In this document: positions 32,427 to 39,704 of the stretch, in pieces | How the letters are laid out: every line of letters starts with the position of its first letter | Numbering within the stretch: the stretch's first letter is position 1 | Source: an uncultured Acidimicrobiales bacterium | GTDB taxonomy: Bacteria > Actinomycetota > Acidimicrobiia > Acidimicrobiales > SZUA-35 | Reading direction: 5' to 3' | DNA: 64,000 nt | Assembly: GCA_937922785.1 (NCBI GenBank) | Contig: CALAJQ010000007.1 | Span: forward strand, 124,001-188,000 | Program-made: the position numbers and the translations under genes | The notes under the pieces: model-generated | Seen by the model: only the letters and a program-made list of their open reading frames with translations | Told to the model about the DNA's origin: nothing | Database searches by the model: none

Positions 32427-33873
32427 TTCAGTCGTACTTCGCCGCTGGGGCCCTCCGCTGCTCTTTGCTCTGATTGCTCTCTTTGCGTGGAACGCATCTA
32501 GGGCTTCCAATGTTGCCGCAGAATCAGTAGTCCCAATTCGCTACGAGGCTTCGGTCGAAACTCCGCTGCTTTCGGCCCGCCGGGCGCCACGGGCCCTCCA
32601 AGTACCTATCGCCGATGATTGGCTACAACCTGCATTGGTGACCTTGATTAGCGGGTCAACGTCTGACACCTGTCTTGTTGTTGACATAGGCGACAGGCGC
32701 GTGGCAAACGTTAACCCTGACTTGCCACTGGTACCGGCCTCGAACCTGAAGGTACTCACAACCTTCAGCGCCCTGTCTTCAATGGGTACCAACACCACCT
32801 TCTCTACCAAGCTCTACACGCAGGGTTCGGTTGTTAACGGAGTGCTTGAGGGCGATCTAGTAATCGTGGGCGGGGGAGACCCGTTCCTTGTCACCGAAGA
32901 CTTCCAGTCACAGTACCCAGATCAAGATGGACGGTTTCATAGCAGGTTCGAAAATCTGGTTGACGACGTGGTCGCCGCCGGGATCACCGAAATTACCGGC
33001 AGCATCGTTGCTGACGAAACCCTTTTCGATGTCGAGCGATACCCCGGAGTCTGGGCCCCAAGACTGATTGAACAGCGACAGAGCGGCCCGTTGTCTGCAC
33101 TTGCAGTGAACGAAGGCTTTATCTCGTGGCCAACTGAATTTGCTGGGTCCTTCAGGGCGCGCCAGCCGTCATTGGATCCTGCCCTCAACACAGCACAGGT
33201 ATTCGGGGCGTTACTCGACGGCAGAGGAATCATCGTCCAGTCCGCACCCAGGAACGAGCCCTTAGGCGCAGGCGCAACGTTAATTGGAGAGCTCGAATCA
33301 CCGCCGCTTTCAGACCTGGTTGTTCACATCAACTCCTTCAGTTCTAACTACGGTGCAGAGATCATTACCAAGCACATGGGTCTTGCCCAGAGCGGAACTG
33401 GCAGCACATCGGCTGGCGCAACTGCCATTGTCGACGAGCTCCAGGCCCGCGGCCTTGACACTTCAGATGCATCAATCTTCGACGGTTCGGGATTGGCCGA
33501 AACCGATCGCCTTACCTGCTCGCTAATGGCAGACGTGCTTAACACTGCCGGCCCCGATTCAGTGTTGGGGAAGTCGCTTTCGGTCGCCGGCCAACGCGGC
33601 TCACTGGCAATCCGGCACACCGACTCAGATGCGCTAGGTCAGGTTTATGCCAAAACTGGCACTCTCAACGGGTCCACCGCACTTTCAGGATTTGTCCTTT
33701 CTCCAGTTGACCCTGACGTCGTGGCCACATTTGCCTATCTGGTTAATGGCGAGCTGGCTGGCGTGAACGAAGCCATACGAGGTTTGCAAGAGCCATTTGT
33801 GGACGAACTCGCCAAATATCCCCAGGGTCCGAGCGTGTCTGATCTCGGACCGCTTCCGGTCATTCCCAATTGA
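32419..33873 (+). CDS. dacB: D-alanyl-D-alanine carboxypeptidase/endopeptidase, PBP4 type (S13)
   Basis: 484 residues. It trims D-Ala from or cuts peptidoglycan cross-links. A short N-terminal membrane/signal segment (PLLFALIALFAWNASRAS) places it outside the membrane. The three penicillin-binding motifs are present: SxxK in PASNLKVLTTF near residue 110, SxN in NSFSSNYGAE near 309 and KTG in YAKTGTLNG near 413. The insertion between the first two motifs is typical of class C PBP4. GTG at 32419 overlaps the previous gene by 8 bases. The LON-domain gene follows after one base. Confidence 0.93.
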   Translation: MINSVVLRRWGPPLLFALIALFAWNASRASNVAAESVVPIRYEASVETPLLSARRAPRALQVPIADDWLQPALVTLISGSTSDTCLVVDIGDRRVANVNPDLPLVPASNLKVLTTFSALSSMGTNTTFSTKLYTQGSVVNGVLEGDLVIVGGGDPFLVTEDFQSQYPDQDGRFHSRFENLVDDVVAAGITEITGSIVADETLFDVERYPGVWAPRLIEQRQSGPLSALAVNEGFISWPTEFAGSFRARQPSLDPALNTAQVFGALLDGRGIIVQSAPRNEPLGAGATLIGELESPPLSDLVVHINSFSSNYGAEIITKHMGLAQSGTGSTSAGATAIVDELQARGLDTSDASIFDGSGLAETDRLTCSLMADVLNTAGPDSVLGKSLSVAGQRGSLAIRHTDSDALGQVYAKTGTLNGSTALSGFVLSPVDPDVVATFAYLVNGELAGVNEAIRGLQEPFVDELAKYPQGPSVSDLGPLPVIPN

Positions 33874-33874
33874 G

Positions 33875-34504
33875 ATGGCCCTGACTGAGATGGCGGTGCC
33901 GATCTTTCCGTTGGGTTCAGTTGTGTTCCCAACCATGATTATTCCGCTACAGATCTTTGAACCTCGCTACCGAGTCATGATGGAATACCTCATGCAGGGC
34001 GACGGCAAGTTTGCATCGGTCTGGATCGAACGAGGCCATGAGGTGGGCGGACGCGACGACCGCACCAACGTCGGCACGCTGATTCACGTTCAAGAGGCCA
34101 CAGAACTGGCCGACGGCCGTTGGATGATGCTTGGGGTAGGTCTGCAGCGAGTCTCGGTGACCAAATGGCTCGAAGAAGATCCATACCCTCAAGGAGAACT
34201 GGAGCCTTGGCCTGACTCCTTTGATGGCACAGCAGGCGCTTCAGATCCTGCGTTGCTTGAATCGCTCGAGCTCGCAATTGGGAAGTGGCATTCAGCGGTT
34301 GAGCGTGGTGGCCAATCGATAGCAGATTTGCCCGAGCTGAACCCTGCACCCGACATTGCCACCCATCAACTGTCGGCGTTGCTTCCTCTGGCCAGCCAGG
34401 ACGGCCATCGCCTTCTCTGCGCCCCTGGTCCGAGGGAAAGACTTGTTCTGCTTCATGAGTTCCTTGACGGCATAGAGCTTGTTATGTCAATGCAGGAAAG
34501 CTGA
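33875..34504 (+). CDS. LON substrate-binding domain protein
   Basis: 209 residues, a stand-alone Lon N-terminal (LON_substr_bdg/PUA-like) domain without ATPase or protease parts. The start is AVPIFPLGSVVFPTMIIPLQIFEPRYRVMM with the family PLxxVxxFP...LxIFExRY motif, and LLHEFLDGIELV lies near the end. Such proteins occur widely in actinobacteria as free domains of unknown role; protein or peptide binding is the best guess. ATG at 33875 or 33890 is the start; it lies one base after the dacB stop, so the two are coupled. Confidence 0.85.
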   Translation: MALTEMAVPIFPLGSVVFPTMIIPLQIFEPRYRVMMEYLMQGDGKFASVWIERGHEVGGRDDRTNVGTLIHVQEATELADGRWMMLGVGLQRVSVTKWLEEDPYPQGELEPWPDSFDGTAGASDPALLESLELAIGKWHSAVERGGQSIADLPELNPAPDIATHQLSALLPLASQDGHRLLCAPGPRERLVLLHEFLDGIELVMSMQES

Positions 34505-34542
34505 CCTCTACCGATTAATGGCTTTTTCTAACAGACCTCTAC
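34503..34542 (+). repeat. 9-bp direct repeat upstream of the membrane trio
   Basis: GACCTCTAC at 34503-34511 and 34534-34542, 31 bp apart (about three helical turns), flanking an AT-rich stretch. The second copy overlaps the -10 hexamer, so a regulator site is possible. Confidence 0.3.
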
Positions 34543-34545
34543 ACT
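34540..34545 (+). promoter_or_regulatory. -10 hexamer TACACT for the membrane trio and trmI
   Basis: TACACT ends 6 nt before the GTG at 34552. Confidence 0.5.
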
Positions 34546-34551
34546 GAGGCC

Positions 34552-34866
34552 GTGGCAAAGTCGAACCCGATAGAAGAAGCCCAAGAGCTCCAAAAGATGC
34601 TTGTGAGCTACGCCAAGCAAGAGACGGTTGAGCCGCTTAAGACTTTGGGTAACTACCTCAAGTGGGGAATCATGGGCGCCCTGTTCATGTTCATGGGCGC
34701 CTTCTTTGCTGGGCTCGGCGTATTGCGTCTTCTGCAGACCGAAACAGGAGACGTGTTTTCTAAGTCCGGAATGTCAGCCTTGCCTTACCTGATCACCATC
34801 ATTGTTCTCGGTTTGGGTATTGCGGCCCTAGTCGGAACCTTCCTACGGGCCAAAAAGGAAATCTAA
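34552..34866 (+). CDS. Small two-span membrane protein (holin-like)
   Basis: 104 residues. A charged helix (ANPIEEAQELQKMLV-type, then YAKQETVEPLKTLG) precedes two hydrophobic spans: WGIMGALFMFMGAFFAGLGVL and ALPYLITIIVLGLGIAALVGTFL, closing with RAKKEI. The layout recalls the actinobacterial holin/phage-holin_3_6 type, but no phage genes are near and it is operonic with housekeeping genes. GTG at 34552 is supported by the hexamer TACACT 6 nt upstream. First gene of a four-gene unit ending with trmI; the next ATG follows the stop directly. Confidence 0.65.
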   Translation: MAKSNPIEEAQELQKMLVSYAKQETVEPLKTLGNYLKWGIMGALFMFMGAFFAGLGVLRLLQTETGDVFSKSGMSALPYLITIIVLGLGIAALVGTFLRAKKEI

Positions 34867-35076
34867 ATGAGCGACACAAGTAAGATCACACCCGCAGACA
34901 TCGAAGCAAAGCTTCGCAACGTTCAGGGTCAAGTTGATTCGGTGAAGGAAGACTCCAAAAAGAAGATGGGTCTAATCGGCGGCGGCATTGCTGGTGTTCT
35001 GCTGCTGATCATCTATTTGATCGGTCGTAACGCAGGTAAGAAGAAAAGCACTGTCCTCGAGATTCGCAGACTCTGA
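34867..35076 (+). CDS. Small one-span membrane protein, 69 aa
   Basis: Family not recognised. An N-terminal helical/coiled segment (SKITPADIEAKLRNVQGQVDSVKEDSKKK) precedes one hydrophobic span (MGLIGGGIAGVLLLIIYLIG) and a short basic C-terminus. The topology suggests a membrane anchor with a coiled-coil domain, probably cytoplasmic. It begins immediately after the previous stop and ends 3 bases before the next gene. Role unknown; possibly partner of its two neighbours. Confidence 0.6.
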   Translation: MSDTSKITPADIEAKLRNVQGQVDSVKEDSKKKMGLIGGGIAGVLLLIIYLIGRNAGKKKSTVLEIRRL

Positions 35077-35079
35077 CAC

Positions 35080-35676
35080 ATGCTAAAGCGACTGGCTCTT
35101 GCGGGAGCTCAACGATACTTCGGAGGACCGGGCAAGTCTTGGGTTATCACGTCCGGGCTGATGCTGTTCTGGCGACAGATATCTTCGATGACTGGTCGGC
35201 GAGAAACCCTTGACCTCTCTCAGACCAAACCCGGAGACAAGATCGTAATCGAGCATCTGCCGATCACCCACAAGGCGCAAATCAAGCAGATCAAGACGGA
35301 AAAGAAGATCGAGAAAGCCAACGTGAAGGCACTTAAGCGAGCAGCAGCAGCGGCCCCCAAACCCGAGAAGTCATCAAAGGTCGTGGGAGCAGCTCAAGCA
35401 GCAAATCGATCGCGCAAGAAGCAGAAGGCTCGCAAGGAAGCAAAGGCCCTTAAGGCCTCGATGAAGGCGGCGAAGCGCACTGCCCGCGAAGACAAGCGCG
35501 ATGTAAGAGCAGCTAAGCGTGATGCAAAGGCCGCTCGCCGAGATCGACGCCAAGCCAAGAAAGTCGAACGTCACAAGGAACGCGTCGCTGAGCGGTCACG
35601 AAAGCTTGCGCGTCGGGCTGAGCGCCTCGAGCAGAGAGCAGCGCGTACCGCTGATCGCGCATCGAAACTGAACTAG
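35080..35676 (+). CDS. Lys/Ala/Arg-rich basic protein with short N-terminal domain
   Basis: 198 residues. Residues 1-75 form a small domain (LALAGAQRYFGGPGKSW, LMLFWRQISSMTGRRETLDL, TKPGDKIVIEHLPI) with one amphipathic or weak membrane segment. Residues 76-198 are almost entirely Lys, Arg, Ala and Glu (KRAAAAAPK, KAAKRTAREDKRDVRA, and so on) in heptad-like helical order, strikingly like histone H1 or nucleoid-bridging tails. No other family was recognised. It might bind nucleic acid or acidic polymer near the membrane (inference). Nine bases before trmI, so probably one transcript. Confidence 0.6.
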   Translation: MLKRLALAGAQRYFGGPGKSWVITSGLMLFWRQISSMTGRRETLDLSQTKPGDKIVIEHLPITHKAQIKQIKTEKKIEKANVKALKRAAAAAPKPEKSSKVVGAAQAANRSRKKQKARKEAKALKASMKAAKRTAREDKRDVRAAKRDAKAARRDRRQAKKVERHKERVAERSRKLARRAERLEQRAARTADRASKLN

Positions 35677-35684
35677 GGCTCAAA

Positions 35685-36509
35685 ATGAATTCCATTCCGA
35701 GCGAGGCCGGGGCTGATGCCGGTCAAAACAGTGATGCCGTACTTTGTGTCGGCGACATGGTGCTTCTGGTGGACTCCAAGAAGCGTCAATACCTGATTAC
35801 TCTCGAAGCTGGCAGCGAGTTTCACTCACACTCGGGCGTATTGGCTCATGACAGCCTTTTGGGTCAGCCCGAAGGCAGCGTGGCAGCCACTACAAAGGGA
35901 CAGAAGTACCGAGCCTTCAAGCCAACCCTGGCTGACTTCGTCACTACGATGCCTCGCGGGGCCCAGGTCATATACCCGAAAGATCTTGCTGCCATCTTGA
36001 TGATGGCTGATATTGCGCCGGGTCAGCGCGTCTTTGAAACTGGTGTGGGCTCGGGCGCTATGTCAATGACTTTGCTTCGAGCTGGAGTATCGATTGTTGG
36101 CTATGAGGTCAGGGAAGACTTCGCTAACAAGGCCAAGAAAAACGTGGAGGCCTTTTTGGGCGCAGACGCACTTGAGCGATACGACGTGCGGCTCGAAGAT
36201 AGCTACGAGTCAATTCCCGATGAAGTGTTTGATCGGGTCATTTTGGATTTGCCAGAACCTTGGCAAGTCTTACCCCATGTTCCAAAATCTCTTCGTCCGG
36301 GCGGAATTGTGGTGGCGTACACACCGTCAGTGACCCAAGTTCAAAAGGTCCGATCAGTACTGGAGGCAGGACCCTACGCAGAGGTGCAGACTCAAGAGGT
36401 GCTGCACCGCGGCTGGTATGTGGAAGGACAAGCGGTTAGACCCGACCACCGCATGGTCGCCCACACAGCCTTCCTTACCAGAGCAAGACTGATGGTGGCG
36501 CAGGACTAA
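35685..36509 (+). CDS. trmI: tRNA (adenine-58-N1)-methyltransferase TrmI
   Basis: 274 residues. It methylates A58 in the tRNA T-loop. The N-terminal all-beta domain is followed by the class I SAM fold: FETGVGSGAMSMTLLRAG (motif I) near residue 120, VGYEVREDFANKAKKN (motif II) and DRVILDLPEPWQVLPH (motif IV, Asp/Pro) near 185. AVVAYTPSVTQV closes the core. In many actinobacteria trmI sits directly upstream of the proteasome ATPase gene; here a LytR_C gene follows instead. Transcription probably stops at the hairpin after 36556. Confidence 0.94.
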   Translation: MNSIPSEAGADAGQNSDAVLCVGDMVLLVDSKKRQYLITLEAGSEFHSHSGVLAHDSLLGQPEGSVAATTKGQKYRAFKPTLADFVTTMPRGAQVIYPKDLAAILMMADIAPGQRVFETGVGSGAMSMTLLRAGVSIVGYEVREDFANKAKKNVEAFLGADALERYDVRLEDSYESIPDEVFDRVILDLPEPWQVLPHVPKSLRPGGIVVAYTPSVTQVQKVRSVLEAGPYAEVQTQEVLHRGWYVEGQAVRPDHRMVAHTAFLTRARLMVAQD

Positions 36510-36555
36510 CGTCGGACTACATTCGTTCACAGAACTTCTTTGGGCAGAAGTACAC

Positions 36556-36593
36556 AGACCTCGGGGCATTAAGTTGCCCCGAGGTCTTCTCGT
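36556..36593 (+). terminator. Strong Rho-independent terminator after trmI
   Basis: AGACCTCGGGGCA (36556-36568), six-base loop TTAAGT, and the exact complement (36575-36587) form a 13-bp perfect stem followed by TCTCGTT. It closes the membrane-trio/trmI unit; the T-tract is short. Confidence 0.8.
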
Positions 36594-36638
36594 TAGGTAT
36601 CCGCCACTTTGCCGCTCTGTTCCGCTCAACTATGACCG

Positions 36639-37175
36639 GTGGAACGGATAGAGCGACACGACGTGATCAATGCTGCACTACTGGCAGCAGTACTACTTGG
36701 GATGGCACTTGTCCTTCTGTTTGGTGCACGGTCGCTGTTTGCGACCCTCGGTGGTGGAGACGAAGGCGAGATCGTCGATGCAGGCCCGACCACCACGGTT
36801 GCTGCCCCCACTACCACTGCCGCCCCGGTCGAGACCACTGTTCCTGAGACCACCACAACCGTTGGGGTGGCCCGTCCGGCGAACGAAGTGATCGTTCGTG
36901 TAGGTAATGGCGCTGGCCGCGGCGGTATTGCAGCAGCTGGCACCGATATTGCCCGCAACTCTGGCTATAAGACCCTGTCTGCAAAGAACGCAGACAACAT
37001 CATCGAGAACTCAACCATCTACTACGTCGAAGGCTACGCACCTGATGCTGAGGCCTTCGCTGCGATAATGGGAGTGGCTCCGGCGAACATTCTGCCGATG
37101 CCAGAAAACCCAGGCATTCCACCTCTAGAGGCTCACTTGGTCGTTATCTTTGGCCAAGACACCGACCTTGGCTAG
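36639..37175 (+). CDS. LytR_C-domain membrane protein
   Basis: 178 residues. One membrane span (NAALLAAVLLGMALVLLFGA), a Thr/Pro/Val-rich extracellular linker (about 55-80) and a C-terminal LytR_C domain (VIVRVGNGAGRGGIAAAGTDIA, YYVEGYAPDAEAFAAIMG). Such proteins are predicted to face the cell wall; LytR_C occurs beside LytR-CpsA-Psr ligases and by itself. The catalytic LCP domain is missing here, so this is an accessory or binding protein. GTG at 36639. A wall-related role fits dacB about 3 kb upstream. Confidence 0.8.
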   Translation: MERIERHDVINAALLAAVLLGMALVLLFGARSLFATLGGGDEGEIVDAGPTTTVAAPTTTAAPVETTVPETTTTVGVARPANEVIVRVGNGAGRGGIAAAGTDIARNSGYKTLSAKNADNIIENSTIYYVEGYAPDAEAFAAIMGVAPANILPMPENPGIPPLEAHLVVIFGQDTDLG

Positions 37176-37186
37176 GTAACGCTGGT

Positions 37187-37678
37187 TCATTGGTCCAACC
37201 GGACAGGCTCTTGCGGAATTCGATCTTCGACTAGGTCTCGGACTAGTTGCGGCAACTGAGGCGGCAAGAACGCCGAAGCACTGGCTTCGATTTCGTCGAC
37301 TGTCCACCAGCGGGCGCCTTGAAAAGCTAGCGCCTCCAGGTATTCAAGTCCGGCGGCAGGCTTCAGCTCTGTTTGCTCTGTCCAGGCAACGTGGATCACC
37401 TCGTCGGAGTCAAAGTCATAACCGCCAAAGCTGAAGAACACATGTTGAGCCCAAACAACTGGCCCAATTGTCACGTCGGTAAATCCGCCTTCTTCGTGCA
37501 GTTCGCGCGCAGCAGCGTGAGCCGACGTCTCACCTGCGTCGATTCCGCCACCGGGGATCTCCCACCATGGCGGCTTGGAAGGGTCTGCTGGATCAATTGC
37601 GTTTATCAAGAACACCGATTTGTCGGGTCCGATCAAAACAACCCGTGATGCTGGACGTTTAATTACCCACGAAGCCAC
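37187..37678 (-). CDS. Nudix hydrolase
   Basis: 163 residues. The Nudix box GGGIDAGETSAHAAARELHEEGG is complete (Gly-x5-Glu-x7-Arg-Glu-Leu-x-Glu-Glu-x-Gly) near residue 58. It hydrolyses a nucleoside diphosphate linked to another group; C-terminal WWTVDEIEASASAF is usual. Start placed at GTG 37678, not GTG 37705, because TAAGAT lies 5 nt upstream and because the longer form would overlap the divergent coaA start. The first residues become VASWVIKRP-like, still complete for the fold. Confidence 0.85.
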   Translation of the reverse strand: MASWVIKRPASRVVLIGPDKSVFLINAIDPADPSKPPWWEIPGGGIDAGETSAHAAARELHEEGGFTDVTIGPVVWAQHVFFSFGGYDFDSDEVIHVAWTEQTELKPAAGLEYLEALAFQGARWWTVDEIEASASAFLPPQLPQLVRDLVEDRIPQEPVRLDQ

Positions 37679-37683
37679 GGGGC

Positions 37684-37693
37684 ATCTTATTGT
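37684..37693. promoter_or_regulatory. Overlapping divergent -10 hexamers for Nudix and coaA
   Basis: TAAGAT on the minus strand (37684-37689) ends 5 nt before the Nudix GTG at 37678. TATTGT on the plus strand (37688-37693) ends 6 nt before the coaA GTG at 37700. The two share bases. Confidence 0.45.
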
Positions 37694-37699
37694 GTATAG

Positions 37700-38638
37700 G
37701 TGCACGATGATGATCTCTCGCCTTATGTGAACTTCTCGGCCTCTGAGTGGGGGAATCTGCGGGCTTCAACTCCGATGTCGCTTAGTGAGACCGATCTCGA
37801 ACAAGCCCGCGGCATCAACGTGTCGCTCTCAATGGACGAGGTTGAAGAGATATACCTGCCAGCAAGCCGGTTACTCAACCTCTATGTGCGGGCCTCTCAA
37901 GAGCTCTACAGGGCTAGCGATACGTTCCTCGGCAAGCTGGGTGCCAAGGTTCCGTTCATTATTGGTATCGCCGGCAGCGTTGCCGTTGGCAAGAGCACCA
38001 CGGCGCGTGTTCTGCAGCTTCTGCTTGCGCGCTGGCCAAACCATCCGAGGGTCGAACTGATCACCACTGACGGATTCCTCCTCCCAAATGCAACGCTTAC
38101 CGAACGTGGCTTAATGCAACGCAAGGGCTTCCCAGAAAGTTATGACAGGAGAGCTTTGCTCCGCTTCCTGTCCCAGGTAAAAAGCGGCAAAGGCGAGGTA
38201 ACGGCTCCGGTCTACAGTCACCTGTCCTATGACATCGTCCCCGGCCGTCAGGCCAGCGTTTCCAAACCTGACATTCTGATAGTGGAGGGGCTTAACGTGC
38301 TTCAGTCCGGCGCCAAGGCAGGAGAACCTTCCATCTTCGTTTCGGACTTCTTCGACTTCTCAATCTATGTAGATGCCGAGCCTGACGATATTGAAAGCTG
38401 GTACGTCGAGCGGTTCCAAACCTTGCGCGAGACCGCTTTCCGCGATCCGGCCAGCTACTTCCACCGCTACAGCGAACTCACCGACAGTGAGGCTGTTGAG
38501 ACCGCATTAGGGATTTGGCGCTCGATTAACCTAATAAATCTGGAACAAAATATTGCGCCCACTCGAGACCGAGCAGACCTGATTATGTCTAAAGGTCCTG
38601 ATCACAGGGCTAAAGAAGTTAGTCTTCGCCGTTTGTAG
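37700..38638 (+). CDS. coaA: Type I pantothenate kinase
   Basis: 312 residues, usual size. It phosphorylates pantothenate, the first step of CoA synthesis, and is feedback-inhibited by CoA in this family. The P-loop [12 protein letters not shown] is near residue 90; [28 protein letters not shown] and [12 protein letters not shown] are the following signatures. The N-terminal segment [28 protein letters not shown] matches CoaA, which supports GTG at 37700. A single gene; the next stretch is non-coding. Confidence 0.95.
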   Translation: MHDDDLSPYVNFSASEWGNLRASTPMSLSETDLEQARGINVSLSMDEVEEIYLPASRLLNLYVRASQELYRASDTFLGKLGAKVPFIIGIAGSVAVGKSTTARVLQLLLARWPNHPRVELITTDGFLLPNATLTERGLMQRKGFPESYDRRALLRFLSQVKSGKGEVTAPVYSHLSYDIVPGRQASVSKPDILIVEGLNVLQSGAKAGEPSIFVSDFFDFSIYVDAEPDDIESWYVERFQTLRETAFRDPASYFHRYSELTDSEAVETALGIWRSINLINLEQNIAPTRDRADLIMSKGPDHRAKEVSLRRL

Positions 38639-38700
38639 ACACGCTGTGGGTCTGATGTACATGCAATTAGGCCTATCGCACCATTGGCACTTAGCGCGGT

Positions 38701-38829
38701 TTCTGGTTCACTGTAGATGCGGGTACCGGGAACTCGCTTGTAGGCCTCCGGCGGGTGGAACCTACTAACAGCGCGAAGTTCTCGAACCAGAGGGCGGTCT
38801 CCAATCGGGGGCCGTCCTCCTGCGTTTTT
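38701..38829 (+). ncRNA. Candidate structured RNA with 3' terminator-like hairpin
   Basis: Non-coding gap between coaA and the YceI gene. A closing stem joins 38702-38709 (TCTGGTTC) and 38784-38791 (GAACCAGA). Inside are GCGGGT/ACTCGC (38719-38724 with 38732-38737) and GTAGG/CCTAC (38740-38744 with 38761-38765). An alternative helix uses GAACTCGC (38730-38737) with GCG-A-AGTTC (38773-38781), exclusive with the first hairpin. GAGGGCGG/CCGTCCTC (38790-38797 with 38812-38819) followed by GCGTTTTT resembles a terminator. YceI's own promoter lies downstream, so this would be an sRNA or a coaA 3' UTR, not a YceI leader. No clear promoter for it. Confidence 0.35.
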
Positions 38830-38840
38830 GCTAACCGCAG

Positions 38841-38846
38841 TATGGT
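38841..38846 (+). promoter_or_regulatory. -10 hexamer TATGGT for the YceI gene
   Basis: TATGGT ends 7 nt before the GTG at 38854 and contains the ATG at 38842, which is therefore probably not the start. Confidence 0.5.
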
Positions 38847-38853
38847 CGAGGCT

Positions 38854-39618
38854 GTGAGCAGCGAAAATACCTCCAACGCCAAGGCAAAGATCATTGGTGC
38901 AGGTCTTTGTGTGGGCTTATTGGTTGGAGTTGTTGGCGCTTGGGCCCTTGGATGGTTTAGCGCCGAGCCTGAAGCAGTGAGTATCGACGCTGCGATCGAC
39001 TCGGTGACGCCAACCACAGAAGCACCAGCGGCTGAAACTGAAGTTGAGGCCGAGGTAACTACAACGACTGTGCCAACCCAAAGTGTCGAGACTCTTGACG
39101 GCACGTGGAGCGTTGAACAATCGGACGCCACCTTTGTGGGCTATCGGATCAAAGAAAATCTAAGCGGTAAGGACATCGAGGCAGTCGGTCGCACCAAGAC
39201 TGTGACGGGGACGCTCATTGCTGTCGGTGGCACCATTACCGAAGTCCGGATCGACGCGTCGCTAATTGATCTGACAAGTGACTCGCGGATTCGTGACAGC
39301 CAGATGAAGAGCCAGGCTCTAGAGACAACCCAGTTCCCTGATGCAAGCTTTGTCTTGACCTCGCCGATACCCGTTGGATCAATTCCAGTCGACGGCGAGG
39401 CGCTTGCCTTCATAGCGTCTGGGCAACTGACACTTCACGGTGTCACCCGGTCAATTGATGTTCCGATTCAGGCGGCTACTACCGAAGGACAGTTAATCGT
39501 GGTCGGCGCAGTTGAGGTAGCACTGGCCGAGTTCGAAATTGAGAAACCAGAAGCACCCGCAGTTGCCAGTGTCTCAGACACCGCAACTATGGAAATCTCG
39601 CTTCTGTTCACCCGCTAA
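38854..39618 (+). CDS. Membrane-anchored YceI-domain protein
   Basis: 254 residues. A membrane anchor (IIGAGLCVGLLVGVVGAWALG), a Thr/Glu-rich linker (TPTTEAPAAETEVE, VTTTTVPTQ) and a C-terminal YceI lipocalin-like barrel: GTWSVEQSDATFVGYRIKE, RIDASLIDLTSDSRIRDSQM, TTQFPDASFVLTSPI, LTLHGVTRSIDVP. YceI proteins bind polyprenyl/isoprenoid lipids and here would sit outside the membrane. GTG at 38854 is the start because of TATGGT 7 nt upstream; earlier annotation-like starts at 38755 or 38842 run through promoter DNA. Convergent with the dehydrogenase gene, with a hairpin between. Confidence 0.85.
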   Translation: MSSENTSNAKAKIIGAGLCVGLLVGVVGAWALGWFSAEPEAVSIDAAIDSVTPTTEAPAAETEVEAEVTTTTVPTQSVETLDGTWSVEQSDATFVGYRIKENLSGKDIEAVGRTKTVTGTLIAVGGTITEVRIDASLIDLTSDSRIRDSQMKSQALETTQFPDASFVLTSPIPVGSIPVDGEALAFIASGQLTLHGVTRSIDVPIQAATTEGQLIVVGAVEVALAEFEIEKPEAPAVASVSDTATMEISLLFTR

Positions 39619-39624
39619 ATGTCA

Positions 39625-39666
39625 GCTGTAGGTGACAATCGTGGCTTCTGTCTGCTGTAGGTGACA
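39625..39666. repeat. Two 13-bp direct repeats after the YceI stop
   Basis: GCTGTAGGTGACA at 39625-39637 and 39654-39666, 16 bases apart. The second copy forms the left arm of the terminator hairpin. Confidence 0.7.
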
Positions 39667-39679
39667 CCAATTGTCACCT
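39659..39679. terminator. Bidirectional hairpin between convergent genes
   Basis: AGGTGACA, loop CCAAT, TGTCACCT: an 8-bp perfect stem. It lies between the YceI stop and the opposite dehydrogenase stop. No long T-tract on either side. Confidence 0.5.
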
Positions 39680-39704
39680 GGGGCAGAAATTTCGGAGAGT
39701 GGGG

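Noticed and set aside
34552-34866. Prophage holin
   Set aside because: The two-span topology is holin-like, but there are no lysin, tail, integrase or attachment sites nearby, and the gene is operonic with trmI.
38753-38762. T-box riboswitch core GGGTGGAACC
   Set aside because: Only the ten-base core matches. There is no pairing arm of the antiterminator, no specifier stem, and no aminoacyl-tRNA synthetase or amino-acid gene downstream. It also sits inside a local hairpin.
38701-38792. tRNA or tRNA-Sec like structure
   Set aside because: The closing stem and length tempt, but no T-loop consensus, anticodon arm or CCA-compatible end can be drawn on either strand.
38691-39131. Minus-strand 146-residue frame over the YceI N-terminus
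   Set aside because: Antisense to the Thr-rich linker and the structured gap; composition is low-complexity Ser/Ala/Thr, with no family similarity.
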